The notes beneath the pieces were generated by a model, which did no database searches, was not told the DNA's origin, and was given only the letters and a program-made list of their open reading frames with translations. From NCBI GenBank assembly GCA_040437565.1, contig JBDOQK010000023.1, positions 401,182 through 465,181 of the forward strand: a stretch of 64,000 bases of DNA, in the 5' to 3' direction. Made by a program: the position numbers and the translations under genes. The stretch comes from Albugo candida. Lineage: Eukaryota; Oomycota; Peronosporomycetes; Albuginales. The stretch's first letter is position 1. The number at the start of each line of letters is the position of its first letter. Below, piece after piece: positions 1 through 10,015 of this stretch.

Positions 1-1516
1 GGTTTTACTCTCGGATAGATCGATCATACCTTACGACTCGTTGATTCTCACGACAGGCTTACAGGACCAAACGTGCCATGCCTTGGGTTATTCGTCTTCT
101 TTGGACGGAGAGCGTTATGTGGCGCCGAAAATTCCGTCCAAAGTGTATCCACTGAATGGTGTCTTATGTGCACAATCATTAGAAAGACTTTTGGCTCAAG
201 ACGTTGCGAGTCAGAAATTTGTTGTATTTGGAATGAGTTGGTTAGCCATAGAAGTGCTCCAAAAGCTGCTTGAGACTCATATTCCAGGATCTCATATCAT
301 TCATGTGGCACCAAATCCACTGGCAAGCAAATTCGAAGACGCTAAAGTCCGAAGCGAATTAGAGAAGCATTTGAAAAAACAGCAAATTGCCACAATGTAC
401 AATAAGAGAATTGAGAAACTGATTCTAATGGACGATACGCAAAGTCTTCGTGGTGTTCAGTTAATTGACAGCGATGTATTCTGTGGTGACTCAGAGACAT
501 CACCAAAGCCTATGAGTGAGATTTCGGTGAATGTTGAATGCGACGTGCTCATTTGCTGCCAGGACAGTGAAGTCGATGTCGATATATTTCGAGCTATCCA
601 CGATTGCGGATTGGTGTACGACGGCCGTTTGGTTGTAAATAGCGATTTTTGCACCTCTGACAATAGTATTTTTGCTGCTGGTCCAATGGCTCGTTTTTCG
701 AGACGTTTTACCGGTCTGAAATCAATGCAATATTACAATTCCAAAGAATGTGGCCAATTGATATCGAATGCTCTACGCGATCGACTCGATCCATTTGCAG
801 TCAAAGCACCTCCACCAGAGTCTCTCACAACCAAATTGTGTCGAAATACTTTGAAAGAAGCAATTCAATTACCGCCTGTGATGCGAATGCCTGTGGTGAA
901 AATAGCTCGTGTGTTAGGAAATCAATTACTTGTGGAGATAAGCGCACCCCAATTGATGAATGCGCTTCAGCTACAGTCATTTCCAACAGAGTATTGTTGT
1001 GACGAATCTGCCTCAGAAAAGCAGAGCCAATGTGTACGTTATGTGAATTTGATGACCGATTCTCTCGGTTTTGTACAGCGATTGTTATATTTGGGCAATG
1101 ACACAGCTTTGGAATGTCAGAATTTGGAGTGTTTTGTAGGCTTACACGAGTCGTATTTAAACAGTATGAAAGAATCGTATTTGAATGGATTCATTCGCGA
1201 TTGGATTCAATTTTTACGTGAGAAATGGGCTGTTGCTTTATTATACGACCAATTCAATGATCTGCAGCAAGCACTACGCGCGCTACTGGCGAAAGAAGAC
1301 ACAATGCAGCCATTAATTCAAGGAATGCTTCAAGTTTATTATCAGACCAAAGATCTCACTGCAGTGGAAAAGGTAGTACAAGAATGCGTCGGAAGAGCGG
1401 GAAAGAACCTGCAGCCAAACATGAAGAAAATGCTGGAAGCTCGCGTGATGACATTCTTAAGCCAACATCGTGACATTTTGGACATGTACTTTGTTCCGAA
1501 AAGGAATGCGACCTAA
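1..1516 (+). CDS. CFAP61: CFAP61-like flagellar protein, C-terminal part (5' truncated by window)
   Basis: The frame is open from the first bases of the window to the stop at 1514-1516, so the gene starts upstream; about 504 C-terminal residues are visible. The piece looks like the FAD/NAD(P)-binding-type domain that forms the C-terminal part of CFAP61, a radial-spoke/calmodulin-associated axonemal protein. Seen: a PYDSLILTTG strand typical of pyridine-nucleotide oxidoreductase folds near the start, and IFAAGPMARFSRRF about 220 residues later, in the position of the family's AAGP..FSRRY segment, followed by an NSKE motif. The last ~200 residues have no recognisable motif. The domain is thought to be structural rather than catalytic in this family. 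Assignment is by remembered motif similarity; another flagellar protein with the same fold is possible. A flagellar role fits an organism with zoospores and the nearby IFT81 gene. Confidence 0.7.
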   Translation, partial: VLLSDRSIIPYDSLILTTGLQDQTCHALGYSSSLDGERYVAPKIPSKVYPLNGVLCAQSLERLLAQDVASQKFVVFGMSWLAIEVLQKLLETHIPGSHIIHVAPNPLASKFEDAKVRSELEKHLKKQQIATMYNKRIEKLILMDDTQSLRGVQLIDSDVFCGDSETSPKPMSEISVNVECDVLICCQDSEVDVDIFRAIHDCGLVYDGRLVVNSDFCTSDNSIFAAGPMARFSRRFTGLKSMQYYNSKECGQLISNALRDRLDPFAVKAPPPESLTTKLCRNTLKEAIQLPPVMRMPVVKIARVLGNQLLVEISAPQLMNALQLQSFPTEYCCDESASEKQSQCVRYVNLMTDSLGFVQRLLYLGNDTALECQNLECFVGLHESYLNSMKESYLNGFIRDWIQFLREKWAVALLYDQFNDLQQALRALLAKEDTMQPLIQGMLQVYYQTKDLTAVEKVVQECVGRAGKNLQPNMKKMLEARVMTFLSQHRDILDMYFVPKRNAT

Positions 1517-1692
1517 CTTGCTAACAAACCACAGTTATGTTTCGCGTGGTATCATGCAACTCTGTGAAATGAGAGACTCTACCAAACGAAATTATTACTA
1601 ACGGGATCTTTGCGTCCAACAACAAAAAATCCGCAATTCACGGATATTACAAATTCAGGAGTCGTATTGTCCCAATTTGATAGATCCAAAGA

Positions 1693-3183
1693 ATGGATAC
1701 GCCTTTTGAAATGACAATATGCTGCATGGGCGCTGGGTACGTCGGTGGTCCAACTATGGCAGTGATCGCTAGCCAGTGTCCGAATGTCAAAGTTGTTGTT
1801 GTCGATGTCTCTACTTTGCAGATCGATAAATGGAACAGCAAAGATCTTCCGATATTTGAGCCGGGTCTCGACGAACTCGTAAAGTCGCGTCGCGGGAAAA
1901 ATCTTTTCTTTTCGACGGAAATTGGCAAATATATCAATGAAGCGGAATTAATATTTGTGTGCGTCAACACTCCTACAAAACAAAGTGGAATTGGTGCCGG
2001 CGCAGCTGCTGATACGAAAAACTGCGAAGCTTGTGCTCGAATGATTTCCAAGGAAGCCAAATCCAATAAGATTGTCATTGAGAAATCAACAGTTCCTGTG
2101 AGAACGGCAGAGAGCATTCGCGCAGTATTGGATGCCAATGAATCGGGTTTGCATTTTGAAGTTTTGAGTAATCCAGAGTTTCTAGCGGAAGGCACAGCGA
2201 TTCAAGATCTACAAAAGCCCAGCCGAATATTAATTGGTGGTTCCGAGACAGAATCAGGTATCAAAGCGGTCGAAAGGCTCGTCTGGATCTACGAGCACTG
2301 GGTTCCACGAGGTAAGCATTACCTTCATACAGTCGATGAAATAGAGTGATTTCATCAATGGATTCTAGATCAGATCATCACTACCAATGTCTGGTCGTCC
2401 GAATTGAGTAAACTAGTTGCAAACGCATTCTTGGCCCAACGCATTTCCAGCATCAATTCCATCTCTGCCGTCTGTGAAGCCACCGGTGCGGATGTCTACG
2501 AAGTCGCAAAAGCTGTTGGAACGGATGAACGCATCGGTTCCAAATTTCTTAATTGCTCTGTCGGTTTTGGTGGGTCCTGTTTTCAGAAAGATATCTTAAA
2601 CCTGGCGTATCTGGCGCAATCCTTCAATCTACCAGAAGTAGCGGAGTACTGGCGCGCGGTGGTGACTATGAACGAATATCAAAAAAGTCGGTTTGCATCC
2701 ACAATGATTCATCGAATGTTCAACACCGTGACAAACAAGAAAATATGTGTTTTTGGTTTTGCGTTTAAAAGAGACACAGGCGATACGCGAGAGTCCCCCG
2801 CAGCGGCAATCATACGCTATTTATTGGAAGAACGCGCACAAGTGAGTGTATTCGATCCTCAAGTGAAACCCGAAGACCTCATGTCGGAACTCGCATATCA
2901 AGGTGTGAGTGAACGCACCCATCCAGATTTCACAAAGTATTTGACGATCTCATCGGATCCTTATGAGGCTTCCAGCGGTGCTCATGCTATCGCCGCATTG
3001 ACTGAATGGGACATGTTTTCGACGCTAGATTATGGGAGAATATACGAAAGTATGATGAAGCCTGCTTTCTTCTTCGATGGACGCAACATACTCCCGCATA
3101 AAGTGTTGCGAGATCTTGGTGCAAAAGTGTATGTCATTGGACGAGCACAAGCGATTAATCGTCGACTGTCTTTTTCAAAATAG
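1693..3183 (+). CDS. UGDH: UDP-glucose 6-dehydrogenase, two exons
   Basis: Oxidises UDP-glucose to UDP-glucuronate with two NAD+, feeding cell-wall and glycan synthesis in the cytosol. Exons are 1693-2311 and 2369-3183, with a 57-nt GT-AG intron (GTAAGC...TTCTAG). The junction restores the conserved [22 protein letters not shown] sequence. The product is 477 aa, close to the animal and plant enzymes (about 480-494). Seen: Rossmann motif GAGYVGGPT (residues 13-21), central helix [14 protein letters not shown], catalytic loop [10 protein letters not shown] with the nucleophilic cysteine at residue 277, and a C-terminal NAD/UDP-sugar-binding segment with FDGRNIL. It reads in the same direction as the flanking genes. 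The 3' end of the gene is repeated after the gap at 3274-3373; this copy is an assembly duplicate, not a second gene. Confidence 0.96.
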
Positions 3184-3273
3184 TAGCGCTTTGATGCGAC
3201 GTAACACTGTAAATGGATGTAAAACGTATGTTCTTTCTGCGAATCTGTTTCCAACGTGTCAACAGATCTCAGT

Positions 3274-3373
3274 NNNNNNNNNNNNNNNNNNNNNNNNNNN
3301 NNNNNNNNNNNNNNNNNNNNNNNNNNNNNNNNNNNNNNNNNNNNNNNNNNNNNNNNNNNNNNNNNNNNNNNNN
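3274..3373. other. 100-N assembly gap just after UGDH
   Basis: Exactly 100 Ns. The 275 bp before it (2999-3273) reappear exactly after it (3374-3648), so it marks two contig ends that overlap and were not merged. Confidence 0.97.
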
Positions 3374-3648
3374 TGACTGAATGGGACATGTTTTCGACGC
3401 TAGATTATGGGAGAATATACGAAAGTATGATGAAGCCTGCTTTCTTCTTCGATGGACGCAACATACTCCCGCATAAAGTGTTGCGAGATCTTGGTGCAAA
3501 AGTGTATGTCATTGGACGAGCACAAGCGATTAATCGTCGACTGTCTTTTTCAAAATAGTAGCGCTTTGATGCGACGTAACACTGTAAATGGATGTAAAAC
3601 GTATGTTCTTTCTGCGAATCTGTTTCCAACGTGTCAACAGATCTCAGT
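3374..3648 (+). repeat. Duplicate of UGDH 3' end (unmerged contig overlap)
   Basis: Identical to 2999-3273. It carries the last 61 codons of UGDH (to the stop at 3556-3558) and the first 90 bp of its 3' region. Only this copy continues into unique sequence (from 3649), as expected if contig 2 starts inside the end of contig 1. It should not be counted as a gene or pseudogene. Confidence 0.93.
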
Positions 3649-4179
3649 GATCCAATATGTCGGGTGACAGATCTTTTCGGGGCGCGAATGCATGTGAATG
3701 GAACTCAATTATTATAGCAAATCAATAATTTTTCTGACAAATAAACCAATCACATACGCTTTGAATGAAAGTATTTTTTGTGGTCTCAGCACACATTCGT
3801 CAACCGTCCGATCAGGTGCACTCTTTTCGTGTGCGCCCATTCTGTCGAATCACGTCTCTATATACGCGTACACATAAAAGTCGACCAAATGGTTCCATCC
3901 TCTCGCTGCTGTATTTATTTACTAACAATGCGCTTTTCTTCACATTTGCTAAACTTTCCTACACCTTCCCCTCTATCATTTTCAATCAATCAAATATGAT
4001 CTCTGCGAGCTTTCATTGTGTATGCAACCCAAAAAGTCGTTTGTTGCATTTGGGCGTTATTAAAGGCAAAAGAGTATCACTATAGAGAGCATCGTGTAGT
4101 GCACGTGCAGTGTCATCGTTGCATCGCCCTATTAATAGATACTTTATGTGTCAATAATTCAAATTGCAAGCTTTGCGTA
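3649..4179. other. Intergenic region between UGDH and the myotubularin gene
   Basis: About 530 bp without a recognisable protein. The frame of the downstream gene stays open back to about 4018 but contains no ATG before 4180. A short non-coding or very small first exon of the myotubularin gene may lie here. No promoter element could be identified with confidence. Confidence 0.4.
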
Positions 4180-7100
4180 ATGATTTTTCAAGTAATTCGA
4201 GCCGAAAAGCTGGCCGCTGCGGATACATCCGGCAAAAGCGATCCTTTTGTCAAAGTCTTTTACGACACCAAAGAAATCGGTGTGACAGCGCGTGTAAAGC
4301 GAAATCTCGATCCGAAATGGGATCATACGTTTTCAATCGCTCTGCAGCCCGACGGACCGATGTATGTCGTGCTCCATGTCTTTGATCACGACGATATTGG
4401 CAGCAATGAGCTTCTGGGCATGTTACGTGTCCCGTTTCCAGCATGGACAGATGAAGACGATAAAAAGTTAGCCGCTGGAAGCTCTACAATTTCGAACGAT
4501 AAGGATAACGACACTCACAAGCAAGACGGTACAAATCGACGCCTTTGCACGCTATCGCCATCGAATCGAGTGTTTCAGAATAAGCGAAAGAAATCAGACG
4601 CACATCGTCGAACTCATTCATTGACGAGTGGATTTACCAATTCAGAAGCTCATACGCCTAAAGCTCAATCACAAGAGGAAGCACGAGAAGATATTACCAA
4701 CGAGTACGAAAGCGATCCATCGAGCATCCGTCGTATTTATTCGCGTAGGAAGAAATTTGCAAATACGATTCATTCCAAATCGTACGAAAATGAAGTTGTT
4801 TGCTCAAAGACGTATATCTGGTCTTCTGTGCTTCGAGGTTCGACTGCCAAAGGCCGAATTCTCTGCTCTATTCAGTTCGAATCGAAAGACTATATTTCTG
4901 TTGGCTCCCAACCGTACAAAACAGATATACAATCGATATTCATCCCCGAGAACCCAAGATTTCAACAAGTATATATGCATCTTCCAAGCCATTGGAATCC
5001 TGAAATTGAGCCTCAGAATGGTCGGAATGCATTGGAAGCCGCGTGTCCATTCGATTGCGTGTTCCCGTGGCATGAAAAGATCTTGTACATGATTGAAGAG
5101 ATATCGGTCACATTTCACATCAACGAGCTCAATCAAGGCGTCCTGGCGACTATGGTTCTGACAAACTATCGAATTTGGTTTGTGCCGTACCAAAAGACCA
5201 AAGGACTGACGCATGAAGATGTCCACACCATTTCAGTCGGAAAAATTGCTAAAGCCACTTTGAGTATGAAGAAACGAAGTAATAATCATATTATCACAGA
5301 GCTTGTACTGGAAAACATGGACGCTGGTGAATATCGTATCACATTGTCACCACTCTTCCGATTTCGAGATTCCGTTCGTGATCATTCACGAGAAGCTGAG
5401 ATCAAGCGTTCAAAGCATTTGCAACATATCGTCAATGAGATTGAATGGCTTCGTTTGGAGAATTCGTTCTTTGCTCCGTTCGATCTGACGCATAAATTTG
5501 TAGGAGAGAATGGTGGGAAGCTGATGGATGAGATTATGGAGAAGCTGGAAGGTCCGGGAAATCAATTCTCGCAGCAGAACCACCAGGAAGACGACTCTAT
5601 GGAACAGTTGCTTGACACCAAATGGACGAAACATAAAACAACAACACGAAATTCATATCCGTTGAGCACTCGACGACGAATTCGATACGATTTCGAGTCT
5701 GAATTCCAAAGACAAGGCGCTTTTGATCATCCGAGATGGCGCGTTTGTGCTCTGAATCGGTCTTATGGTCTCTGTCCATCGTATCCGAGTTTTCTTATGG
5801 TTCCATCGAGTCTCCAGGATGAGCAAATCAAGCAAGCCGCGATGTTTCGAAGTAAATTTCGGTTTCCGGCTCTTACGTGGCTTCATCGCCGTACAGGAGC
5901 TCCTCTCTGTCGGAGTTCACAGCCAAACACTGGCGTTCTTCGAAGTACCAATAGCTACGACAAAGAACTCATTTGGGCAATTCGAGACGCCGCATTGCCG
6001 ATAACAAAGTGCCAAAATGATACGAATGCCGTTCCAAAAAAGACATTCATACTTCAGATTGTGGATGCTCGTCCGGAAATCAATGCTAAAAGCAATGCTC
6101 TGACCGGCAAAGGATATGAATCCGTCAAGCAGTATGACCGTCAGGGAACTGCAACTGCTTGTATCACTTTCATGGGCATTGATAACATTCACGTCGTACG
6201 AAACTCATTCACGCTCTTAGCACAAGCTCTTTACGACGTAGAAGATTCGAATTTCTTCAATGCGATCCAAAAGTCAAGATGGCTTGAACATGTTTGCAGT
6301 ATTTTGCAAGGCGCCATCGAGGTCGCGACTCACTTGGAACGTGGAGAGCCCGTTCTCGTGCACTGTAGCGATGGATGGGATCGTACAGCTCAACTCTGTT
6401 CGTTGGCTCAAGTGATGCTGGATCCATACTATCGTACGATGGAAGGATTCGCCATTTTGATTGAGAAAGATTGGTGTTCATTCGGTCACATGTTTCGTAA
6501 ACGTTGTGGCCATCCGACTTCGGATCAGAGCTCGCCGATTTTCTTACAATTTTTGGATGCAATGTACCAATTGCTGGTCCAATTTCCAATCCATTTTCAA
6601 TTCAATGAGCTATTCCTTTCAATGATTGCCGAAGCCGTGTACTCTTCGTGGTTCAACACCTTTCAGATGAATTCCGAACGAGAGCGTCAAGTTGTCATCG
6701 GATTAGTACCGAGTTTGAGTGTTTGGGACATACTGCGAGCATCCACGGACAAGTATCGGAATCCTTTGTATCAAGAGCTTGCTTCGAGTCCATTACAGTC
6801 GTCTTCGCTCTCGACATCTTCGATCATATTTCCAGTGTGCAGAGTTCGATCGATGCAATTGTGGTGTTCGCATTATCAAAAAGCCATTGGACATATGCGC
6901 GTGCAACAGCGGGAAATAGAGCTTCTCGCGTTATTACAACAACAAGACCAGCAATTATCGCTCATTTTTGAAGTGCTGACGCTGGAACAACGCATTAAGT
7001 TGCGGATGCATCAGCTACAATCGGATATCGCTAAAGCAAAAAGAAATCTTCCACAAGTTGTCATGCCGTCTCGATCGGATAGTCTCAAAACAATCGAAAC

Positions 7101-9023
7101 GGAGCCCAAAGATGCCAAATTGCTCCGTGAAAGGTCCAATTTTGCAGCGTTAAAAGTCCATAAGGAGGCTCCAACGAGTCGGAGTAAGAGTGGAAGGCGT
7201 CAAGCACGCAAACCAGCATTTTCGATGGACTTTTGCGATTTACAAAGCACACAATCGAATAAGCATATTGAACACTCCATTGAGACAAAAGAGAACGGTG
7301 GGATCGGTCGAAAATCTCGTCAGGAAGCCTCCAATATCGCCAATTTACCAAATGCTCGAAGACGACGATCAGCAGCGCGTAATCGAAGCAATAGTATGCG
7401 TCTCAAAAAAGGGCTACTAAGCTTTATTGTCGGTGGATCGAGCCATTCCAAAGATGCCAAACAAGAATTCGTGCAGAACGGAGTCAAAGAAGTGCCAAAA
7501 GAGCCGAATTGGCCACACTTGCCGTCTACTGCGAACGATACGACACCAAAACTTTCATCCGTGTTACCCGCCTCAACGGGACTTTCACCACCTTCTTCAT
7601 CGTCTTCAAGCAATCAGAATAAACACTGTGAAGGACTGAAAGAAGAAATGCATTTCTTGGAGGATCAGTTGGCATTTCTTCATTCAGNNNNNNNNNNNNN
7701 NNNNNNNNNNNNNNNNNNNNNNNNNNNNNNNNNNNNNNNNNNNNNNNNNNNNNNNNNNNNNNNNNNNNNNNNNNNNNNNNNNNNNNNCGTGAAAGGTCCA
7801 ATTTTGCAGCGTTAAAAGTCCATAAGGAGGCTCCAACGAGTCGGAGTAAGAGTGGAAGGCGTCAAGCACGCAAACCAGCATTTTCGATGGACTTTTGCGA
7901 TTTACAAAGCACACAATCGAATAAGCATATTGAACACTCCATTGAGACAAAAGAGAACGGTGGGATCGGTCGAAAATCTCGTCAGGAAGCCTCCAATATC
8001 GCCAATTTACCAAATGCTCGAAGACGACGATCAGCAGCGCGTAATCGAAGCAATAGTATGCGTCTCAAAAAAGGGCTACTAAGCTTTATTGTCGGTGGAT
8101 CGAGCCATTCCAAAGATGCCAAACAAGAATTCGTGCAGAACGGAGTCAAAGAAGTGCCAAAAGAGCCGAATTGGCCACACTTGCCGTCTACTGCGAACGA
8201 TACGACACCAAAACTTTCATCCGTGTTACCCGCCTCAACGGGACTTTCACCACCTTCTTCATCGTCTTCAAGCAATCAGAATAAACACTGTGAAGGACTG
8301 AAAGAAGAAATGCATTTCTTGGAGGATCAGTTGGCATTTCTTCATTCAGAAATGGGTAACAAAGAAGAAGAAGCATGCGAGCGCTTACGAGCATTTCGTT
8401 GCTACAATTATAACATTCCGGAAAGCGCTCTCGTGGGTCATGACGTCTTATCTCCATCGCGTTCGTTTGCCACATGGAATTACGAGCGCCGAGACCGCTG
8501 GAATATTCTTCGTCGAAATAGTGAAGACGCCACCAAGAGAAAAGAGCGACAATCTTTCATCCCACGAGCAAAACGAGGTCGTCGACGTGGCCGTTTACGT
8601 AGTAATAGCTGGAGCAGCGTCGCTGCATTTTCACCAAATGAACTCAACGAACCTCGCGAGTTGGAGAAGAAAACGCTTGGATCAAAGGTTGAGACCGCAG
8701 AACGCGACACACCTTCCGATTCATTCCAGTCGAGAAATCAAATGACACCCGGAAGTGTTCCCGTCCTCACTTCCAAGCAAGTTGTCACCAACAACACTGT
8801 GTTTCGTGGATCTCAGCCGATTTGGGAGCGAGATGGCGATGCTACTTGCTGTAAACGCTGTAAGAAGAAGTTTAAGACCTTTTATCGTGGTCGACATCAT
8901 TGTCGGTGTTGTGGGTATGTGTTCTGTGGGCGCTGTACGAGCAATCGAATGAATTTACCCGAGTTTGGGTATTACGATGTCGTCCGCGTTTGTGACGTCT
9001 GTTACGATTTCGGCGAAGGATGA
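4180..9023 (+). CDS. C2-GRAM-myotubularin phosphatase-FYVE multidomain protein
   Basis: Predicted 3-phosphatase acting on PI(3)P/PI(3,5)P2 on endosomal membranes. Discounting the 100-N gap and one of the two 562-bp flanking copies (662 bp in all) leaves one open frame of 1,394 codons. Domains: C2 (residues ~1-90, with SGKSDPFVKV and a DHDD calcium-loop-like motif), GRAM/PH-like (~290-385, TNYRIWFVPY), myotubularin catalytic domain (~480-900) with P-loop HCSDGWDR at 728-735 (Cys729 nucleophile, Arg735), low-complexity Ser-rich and helical segments (~900-1320), and a C-terminal FYVE zinc finger (~1328-1393) with WERD, RGRHHCRCCG and RVCDVC, the full PI(3)P-binding signature. The catalytic residues are intact, so this is an active-type member. 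The start is uncertain: 4180 is the first ATG in frame, just inside the C2 domain, so a tiny upstream exon may exist. It converges with the dioxygenase gene 62 bp downstream. Confidence 0.93.
7688..7787. other. 100-N assembly gap inside the myotubularin gene
   Basis: Exactly 100 Ns, flanked by an exact 562-bp direct repeat (7126-7687 and 7788-8349). The apparent frame break in the gene is caused by this join. Confidence 0.97.
7788..8349 (+). repeat. 562-bp unmerged contig overlap within the myotubularin gene
   Basis: Exact copy of 7126-7687 at an offset of 662 bp. Because 662 is not a multiple of three, the second copy is in another frame relative to the window. Discounting 662 bp restores a single frame from the catalytic domain into the FYVE finger. 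Confidence 0.95.
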
Positions 9024-9085
9024 GGGACAAAGACAAAGAGAGAGTCCAATACGATGAAAGGATCACCACTCAGGGTATTTGCTCC

Positions 9086-10015
9086 TCAATTGGACAAGTC
9101 TTGGACGGTACAAGGAATTGCAAAACTCAATGGCTCTGATTCACTTTGGCTGCATGTAATCGGATCAAGGCTGTACTGGACGTAATATACGCGTCGACAG
9201 GAATCGGTTTGATTGGGAAAGGATGCATGCCAAACGTCTGATCGGAATATGACAATTGTGCCGATATCGATACTGGCAGGGATCATCGAAAGCTGTTCTA
9301 AAGTGTCAAAGTCAAATTTCTGCGGCGTTTTTGAGATTGGCACTAATTCGATTGCACCATTTTCTTTAGTGATAGAGTCCAGTGCACACCATACGGAGAA
9401 ATACGGACGAATGGATGCCCACGACGGAATCATTGCAAGCTGTTTCTCATCATCTCGATGCCAGCCAAATTTGCTATCGGATTGTGGAGGTTTGACGATG
9501 TAATGATCATTGAAGAGATATAAAATGGAACAAGACATCAAAGTGCTGAGTATCGACGGTAATCTTCGGAAGATCAGTGATTCCCATACGTGCCAGCTTT
9601 TCAGTGGAGCATACATTCCCGACAGCACAAATTGCTGTCTGCGTGCTTTAGAGAATGCATCACAATCGAACCTCTCTTTTGCGTCGTCTTGTATTGGATA
9701 CGACGCCATGAGATCAATTACACAATCTTGATGCTCTAATTGCTCAGTGGTGAACGCACTTCGCAGCAAAACGGATTCCAACCGCAGATGCTCCACTTCT
9801 TCTTCTGTCAAAGCATTCGGAATCGTGACAAACCCATTTTCCTCTAACAAATGTCTCCATGTTGCAAAGTCTCTTACATTGATTTCTTTCATCACTAAAG
9901 TATCGTACCGTGCATCACAATATTGTACTTCAATATGCAAATCTTTTATTTTGATGTAAAGTCGTCCTATTAAGCGACACTTTTCAATCTGTCGAATATA
10001 TCGAACGACGTCCAT
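9086..10015 (-). CDS. Phytanoyl-CoA dioxygenase (PhyH) family protein
   Basis: Fe(II)/2-oxoglutarate-dependent oxygenase of the PhyH family; the substrate cannot be told from sequence. Single exon; the ATG at 10015 gives 309 aa, near the family's usual 290-340. Seen: GFVTIPNALTEEEVEHL, the usual start of the PhyH fold (~residues 62-78); the metal-binding HRDD (HxD) motif after SKFGWHRDD; and a distal HASFPNQTDSCRRVYYVQYS block supplying the third metal His and the 2-oxoglutarate-binding Arg. No targeting signal is obvious. The start is open: the frame continues upstream to another ATG, and the ATG at 9889 would also keep the whole domain. With the 10015 start, its start codon overlaps that of the divergent F-box gene. 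It converges with the myotubularin gene. Confidence 0.86.
   Translation of the reverse strand: MDVVRYIRQIEKCRLIGRLYIKIKDLHIEVQYCDARYDTLVMKEINVRDFATWRHLLEENGFVTIPNALTEEEVEHLRLESVLLRSAFTTEQLEHQDCVIDLMASYPIQDDAKERFDCDAFSKARRQQFVLSGMYAPLKSWHVWESLIFRRLPSILSTLMSCSILYLFNDHYIVKPPQSDSKFGWHRDDEKQLAMIPSWASIRPYFSVWCALDSITKENGAIELVPISKTPQKFDFDTLEQLSMIPASIDIGTIVIFRSDVWHASFPNQTDSCRRVYYVQYSLDPITCSQSESEPLSFAIPCTVQDLSN

Noticed and set aside
3374-3558. Second UGDH gene or pseudogene tail
   Set aside because: Exact copy of the true gene end across a 100-N gap; assembly overlap explains it.
9213-9959. Three plus-strand frames of 70-96 codons
   Set aside because: Antisense shadows of the PhyH-family gene, which has clear family motifs.
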